NCBI GenBank assembly: GCA_029962745.1
Contig: CM057165.1
Span: 5,786,709 to 5,850,708 of the forward strand
Direction: 5' to 3'
DNA length: 64,000 nucleotides
DNA from: Echinometra lucunter
Taxonomy: Eukaryota; Echinodermata; Echinoidea; Camarodonta; Echinometridae
A program made the position numbers and the translations under genes. Each line of letters starts with the position of its first letter. Within the stretch, counting starts at the first letter, position 1. Under the pieces are notes generated by a model. The model was not told the origin of the DNA. It ran no database searches and saw only the letters and a program-made list of their open reading frames with translations. Of the stretch, positions 58,441 to 64,000 are shown piece after piece.

Positions 58441-58845
58441 AGAGACAGGGATGACATGGTTCCCTACTTAAGAGATGTGGAGGAGGAGAGTTATAGGGTT
58501 CCCAACTAAGAGATGGGGATGAGGAGAGTTATAATTATGGTTCCCAACTAAGAGGTGGGGATGAGGAGGGTATATGGTTCCCAGCTTAAGAGATGGGGAT
58601 GACCAACTATATATGAATCTTAACTGAAGAGACAGGGATCATGTGGCTCCCATATTAAGAGATGGGGATGACCAACTATATATGAATCTCAGCTGAAGAG
58701 ACAGGGATGGCATGGTTCCCTACTTAAAAGATGTGGATGAGGAGAGTTATATGGTTCCCAACTTAAAAACAGGGATGAGGAACTAAGAGATTGGAATGAC
58801 GTGGGTTATATGGTTCCCAATTAAAGAGATGGGGATGGCGAACTA
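58324..58845 (+). repeat. 39-bp minisatellite, proximal part (coding then non-coding)
   Basis: Units 58324-58362, 58363-58401 and 58402-58440 are coding (RDGDEDDYLVPNV, RDGDEDDYMVPNV, RDGDDKLYMNLN-stop). Beyond the stop, about a dozen imperfect units continue (GAGATGGGGATGAGGAGAG, TATATGGTTCCCAAC), with frame-breaking length changes. The stop-containing variant ATATATGAATCTCAACTGAA recurs about every third or fourth unit, suggesting a higher-order repeat. Confidence 0.9.
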
Positions 58846-59519
58846 CAGTGCGTCCCCCCAAAAACTTTACACTTTTGAAATGGCTGCCGAATGAAAAATA
58901 CATGATTCTGGAAGAAAAGGTTTATGTACGGATAGCTCATGGACTCAACTTTCATATGAGATCAAAAAGGCCATAAATAATGTGAGCACTGCTCACTTTT
59001 GTAAAGAGTATGAAAATTAGGTTGCGCAGGAATTGCACCTTTCAATTTGTGAGCGGTGAGTCCTTTGGAGGTTACAGAATTGAGGGTGATATGATGAATG
59101 CATGATCAGTTGCAATCAGTTTAGGTTTGCTGAGTGAATTTTATGGTTTATTAAATCAAAAATTTATGAGTGAACGGGCATTGCATTCATTATTGTAGCA
59201 TTGTACCTTTTTTCCTGGTAGACTCAGTGGTGTGTTCATGGGAGTCAGGATTGTGTGATGGTACATGGTGCAGGGGAGGTGAGATGTAAGGTAGGACTTT
59301 GTTGGGTAGATGGGATAAGGGTTAAGAGGACATGCATGCTCCCCCCCCCCTCTCTCTCTCTCTCTCTTCCTGGGTGTGCTTGTGCATATCTTGACAATTC
59401 ACATCCGTTGTCTCCTCTCCAAAATATCCCGACCACATTCCCGTATCCCGAATTCTAACTGCATTTCCAAAATTGGACTGGGACAGGTATCACTCATTGA
59501 CACCTGAAGTTAATTGCAT

Positions 59520-59720
59520 TCTATCGGTCAATCAATCAATACCGTAAGTTAGACAATCAACATTTAGGTATCAATCAACTAATCAATGTATCAGTCAATC
59601 AATTAATTAATCAAGCATTCAATCACCATTCAGCTGTATCAATCAATGAATTATTCAATAAATCAATCATAATTAATCAATAACTCAGTCAATCACTCAA
59701 TCAAAGTTTATCCAACCAAC
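59520..59720. repeat. degenerate (ATCA)n repeat
   Basis: CAATCAATCAAT phrases with many substitutions in the centre of the foldback element. Confidence 0.7.
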
Positions 59721-59849
59721 CAGTCATTTTAGCAGTTGAGTTTCGGACAAGAAAACCGTACAGTGTAACACAAATTGGTAAAATGAACATGTCAGTCTTT
59801 GTTTTCAGTTGATTTTCATTCATTTCTATTTTACAACTGTTTCATCCAT

Positions 59850-60720
59850 CTTGTAATACTGTTTTCACACTGCCGAAACGGAATATCCATGCCGTTATAT
59901 TTCATGACGCTTCACTTTCAAAACGCTTCCAAAACGCTTCTGGTTTCTGTTCACACTGAACCAATGAAGTCCGTTTTGAGCGAAAGCGTAATATCACGGT
60001 GTGAGAGAGTGCGGAAATACGTCATTACCCACCATGCATTTTGCTATTTCTTGCTTCAATATCTTGTGCTATGTACGCAATACACGAGGTATGCTACACG
60101 AAAAACGTAAACATCGTGGCTCGATCAAAATTAGTAAACTTAAATTTTTTTGTTTTATTTGATATATGTAACAAAACAAATCAGTTATTCTGAATAAAAT
60201 GTATAATATTACTTAACTTATTGCAATTTGTTTAAATTTAGTGAATAATTATTTTTTTTTATTTGGATGTATAGTTTAATTTTTAAACTCATGTACGAAT
60301 GCTAACGCGTTTGTTTCTTCATACATGATTCGCGTCCATGCAGCTAGTAGCGTCGAACGTACGCTGCACTGCCATGCCGAACCATGCAGCTCGCTAGCGC
60401 TGCGATCGAAGATACCCGCGCTTTCACTCGTTTCCCGCATTTCCAGGTTTTTGGTGGGAACCTAGTTGACCTTTGACATTTCATTCCGCTTTATTTCCTT
60501 TTTTCTGTGCATACAAAAAAATTAAGCGTCATATTTGGAATATTCCGTTTTCAAATCACCTCAAAACCTAGTAATAGACCTCACACGTAGATTGCGGAAT
60601 ATTTGATTCCGTTTTCAAATATGACGCTTTGCCGAGTGTTCATACCAAAGCGTGTTTTTTTTTCAAAAAAACGCTTTTATTCCGTCATATTTGTTTGGTG
60701 TGAAAGTTGTATTATAGATA
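59850..60720. mobile_element. possible element nested in the foldback centre
   Basis: TTTTCACACTGCCGAAACGG on the left resembles the reverse of AGTTG-side sequence TTTGGTGTGAAAG on the right. AAACGCTT, CATATTTG and TTCCG motifs appear in both orientations inside. Exact ends are unclear. Confidence 0.35.
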
Positions 60721-60922
60721 AAAAAAAAAAGGGGGGGGGGGAATAAATGATAATGGAAACTAAAAATCAAAGTCTGCTAAATCAATGGTCCACATGTCCA
60801 CCCCGTCCTTCGATGCACAATCTTGTTCTCTTCATGAGTGATAAGGGAAGGTGGTTTGGATATTTTGGAGTGGAGACCAAAGAATGTGAATTGTCAAGAT
60901 ATGCACCAACACACAGGAAGCA

Positions 60923-60973
<51 letters not shown>

Positions 60974-61489
60974 GGGAGGGGGGCATACTGTCCTCTTGAC
61001 ACCTTATCCCATCTAGCCAACAAAGTCTTACCCTATCTCACCTCCCCTGACATGTACCTCCACCCAATCCTGACTCCCATGAACACACCACTGAGTCTAC
61101 CAGGGAAAGGTACAATGCTACAATAATGAATGCAATGCCCGTTCACTCATGCATAAATTTTTGATTTAATAAACCATAAAATTCACTCAGCAAACCTAAA
61201 CTGATTGCAACTGATCATGAATTCATCATATCACCCTCAACTCTGTAACCTCCAAAGGACTCACCTCTCACAAATTGAAAGGTGCAATTCCTGCGCAACC
61301 TAATTTTCATACCCTTTACAAAAGTGAGCAGTGCTCACCCAAGCATAAATTATTTTCGGCCTTTTTGGTCTCATATGAAAGTTGAGTCCATGAGCTATCC
61401 GTAAATATAAACTTTTTCTTCCAGAATCATGTATTTTTCATTTGGCAGCCACTTCAAAAGTGTAAAGATTTATTTTGGGACGCACTGTA

Positions 61490-62745
61490 TATATGAATCT
61501 CAGCTGAAGAGACAGGGATGACATGGTTCCCATGGGGATGAGAGAGTTATGGTACCCAAATCAACAGATAAGGATGAGGAGGGTTATATGGTTCCCAACG
61601 TAAGAGATGGGGATGACCAACTATATATGAATCTCAACTGAAGAGACAGGGGTGACATTGCGGTCCAATTTTGGAGATGGGGATGGGGAGGCTTATATGG
61701 TTCCAAACTAAGAGATGAGGATGAGGAGGGTTATGGTTCCCAACTTAAGGGCTTTGGATGAGAAGGGTTATATGGTTCCCGACTTAAGAGATGGAGATGA
61801 CCAACTATATATGAATCTCAGCTGAAGAGACAGGGGTGACATTGTGGTCCAACTTTAGAGATGGGGATGGGGAGGGTTATATGGTTCCAAACTAAGAGAT
61901 GGAGATGAGGAGAGTTATGTGGTTCCCAACTTGCAAAATGGGGATGAGAACTATACCGGATGTCCCAGAAAAAGCGGAACAGTGGAATGACGCGGGTTAT
62001 AATGGTTCCGAACTTAAGAGACCTGAATGACGCCGGTTATAATGGTTCCCAACTTAAGAGATGGGGATTGCGCGGGTTATAATCGTTCCCAAGTTAAGAG
62101 AGTGGAATGACGTGGGTTATAATGGTTCCCAACTTAAGAGATGAGGATGACGCGGTTTATGGTTCCCAGCTTAAGAGATGGGATGACGTTGGTTATAATG
62201 GCTCCCAATTTAAGAGAAAGGAATCACACGGGTTATAATGGTTCCCAACTTAAGAGATGGGAATGACGCGGCTTGCAATGGTTCCCAAGTTAAGAAATGG
62301 GAATGACTCGTGTTATAATGGTTCCCAATATAATAGATGGGAATGCCGCCGCTTATAATGGTTCCCAACTTAAGGTAGGAACCATTATAACCGGTGACAT
62401 TTCAATCTCTTAAGTTTGGAACCATTAAAACCCGCGTGATTCCTATCTCTTAAAATGGGAGCCATTATTACCCACATCATCCCATCTCTTAAGTTGGGAA
62501 CCATTATAACCCGCGTCATTCCAGTCTCCGAACTTGGGAACCATTATAACCTGCGTAATCCCCATCTCTTAAGAGATTGGGATTGCGCGGGTTATAATGG
62601 TTCCCAGCTTAAGAGATTGGAATCACACGGGTTATAATGGTTCCCAACTTAAGAGATTGGAATCACACGGGTTATATGGTTCCCAACTCAGGACATGTAA
62701 GAGATGGGGATTACGCGCGCTACAATTGTTCCCAACTGAGAATGA
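61490..62745 (+). repeat. 39-bp minisatellite, distal part
   Basis: About 30 units continue the array after the insertion. The first part keeps the TATATGAATCTCAGCTGAAG variant; from about 61975 units shift to GACGCGGGTTATAATGGTTCC plus CAACTTAAGAGATGG. No long frame is kept. Confidence 0.9.
62375..62570 (-). repeat. inverted block within the minisatellite
   Basis: About five units read on the opposite strand (TTGGGAACCATTATAACCCG), with flips at AACTTAAGGTAGGAACC and CCATCTCTTAAGAGATTGG. Confidence 0.85.
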
Positions 62746-63463
62746 CAACCGCATTCCTGTTCAATATGTTATAAAAGAAAGAGTTCTAATTCTAGGATGA
62801 GTCTCTTCATGAAGCTGATATAAATCAGCGATGGTATTGGATAGATGTTATAGCATTTTACTTTGTTTCAGGATTTTGTATATGTGATTTTTGTTTTCTG
62901 TTGAAATGTTGTTTATTGTATATGCATCTCTGTAGGAGAGACCAATGTGTAACTTTCTAAGCGACATGCATTAGAAAGAATGATTGAATTTACTTTCGAA
63001 TTGTTTGGTCAAATGTCTCAGCATTCCGACAATATCAATCACATTATCTCTCCGATTGTACTGAGATTTGACAAAGTATTTAATAACTGTTATTTCCCTC
63101 CATTACCACATGATCTCATATTTTGTAACCAAATGTGCAGGAAACCAAAGAAATCGTTACACTGATTCCCATGCAGTCAGCTCTCGTCGCTTGTACCATA
63201 TACCACAATTAGAATAAGGAAGAGAAAATGTATTTAAACAATCCTTGCAAGAAATCTGAATGACAATATATACATATTATCACGAGTAAACATGTTAAGT
63301 AGTTATATTACTTTTACTTTCACCTTAGCAATTAATCAATAACATCGAAGAACTTTTGAAATGTACGCCTGTCGTTTAGCATCTTATTGGCACTGTGTAT
63401 TTGAATTGATGTAAGTGTGACAAGGTCATGATTTATCTGTTATTGTTTGTGTGGGTGTTTGTG
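62746..63463. other. no gene seen
   Basis: AT-rich sequence after the minisatellite. Confidence 0.35.
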
Positions 63464-64000
63464 GGTGTGTGTGTGCGTTCGGACGTGCGTGTGTGTGTGT
63501 GTGAATCAATATAAGAAAATCTTCACTTCGTTTTCATAAGAAAAAGTAAGCACACACGAACGGCAAAAAGTCACTCTCACGTACGATCGCGTATTCACGC
63601 ATCAAAACAATACAATTTGCTTTCTGCTTATTTATAATTATTTTGAATGAAATGATTATTTGACTCATCAGGGGCTGGGGAACTTTTTTTTAATCGTTCT
63701 TTTTCAGTTGGGGGAGGGGGGAGCTGACGCCCATGCAGGTCGGATCCAGAGGCAGAGCCCCCTGAAGCCCTCCGGTTTTCATTATTTTTTTTCGAGCCTT
63801 TGATTTAGTTTTTACAATTTATAAGGCTTTTCAAAATCAGTTTATCTGTTGTTTGGGGTGTGTGTTTTTTTTTTTTTTTTTTTTTTTTTTTTTGGGGGGG
63901 GGGGGGTACTTTTAGCCCAATCTGTGTGTGTGTGCGGGAGTGGGGGCTTGGGTATACATGATTTCTTTCAAATTATTATGAACTGTTTTTGTTGAAAATG
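63464..64000. repeat. (GT)n, T-run and G-runs
   Basis: A GT-rich tract (63450-63502), a run of about 28 T (63866-63892) and G-runs (63893-63906) dominate. No coding sequence is recognised. Confidence 0.6.

Larger units (their letters stand above)
58844..61489. mobile_element. 2.6-kb TA-flanked element with about 600-bp inverted arms
   Basis: The body 58846-61487 begins CAGTGCGTCCC and ends GGGACGCACTG, with TA on both sides. The left arm (58846 to about 59450) and right arm (about 60830 to 61487) are long inverted copies, both including a CT/GA tract and AAAGGTGCAATTCCTGCGCA-type core sequence. There is no transposase ORF in the roughly 1.4-kb centre. TA duplication and CAG...CTG ends suggest a mariner-related foldback element. 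Confidence 0.85.

Overview
The window is eukaryotic and probably comes from an echinoderm, most likely a sea urchin. The genes are split by GT-AG introns, the background is AT-rich, and the spaces between genes are full of SINEs, LINE tails, short TIR elements (MITEs), microsatellites and long G/C runs. Palindromic GAGCGAAGCGAGC-type motifs also recur. The species is inferred from repeat style and protein character, not proven. A 500-base run of N (51757-52256) is an assembly gap.

There are four gene loci. (1) 14307-14567 (+) is the last coding exon of an unrecognised protein; three decayed tandem copies of its tail follow it. (2) 24209-33132 (+) is an SLC10-family (sodium/bile-acid cotransporter-like) membrane protein. 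It has a two-codon first exon, a secreted-type N-terminal domain and a long acidic tail. (3) 41145-38281 (-) is a complete four-exon CAP-domain protein resembling GAPR-1/GLIPR2. All its introns are phase 1 and the two canonical CAP histidines are replaced. (4) 57397-58440 (+) is a mucin-like single-pass membrane protein. Its cytoplasmic tyrosine motifs are encoded by a 39-bp minisatellite that runs on as non-coding DNA for kilobases past the stop codon.

Layout: 1-7.8 kb holds a piggyBac-like MITE, a telomere-like minisatellite and microsatellites. 7.8-9.9 kb is a TIR-bounded element carrying about seven 157-bp units, six with a perfect DR1 nuclear-receptor site. 10-18 kb holds two TA-flanked MITEs and locus 1. 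18.0-21.6 kb holds three hAT-like elements nested inside one another. 22-33 kb holds locus 2 with foldback MITEs around its promoter and first intron. 34-36 kb holds a piggyBac-like MITE, a SINE and a (TTA)n tract. 37.5-41.6 kb holds locus 3, with a MITE end inside one 5' splice site and a broken copy of the last exon downstream. 42-57 kb is repeat-rich and without recognised genes. 57.4-62.7 kb holds locus 4 and its minisatellite, which is split by a 2.6-kb long-TIR element and contains a local inversion. The final 1.2 kb is unremarkable.

The genes do not form an obvious pathway. Two encode membrane proteins with tyrosine-containing cytoplasmic tails (loci 2 and 4), and locus 3 may be membrane-anchored through an N-myristoylation-type start. 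All assignments come from reading the sequence; no database search was run.
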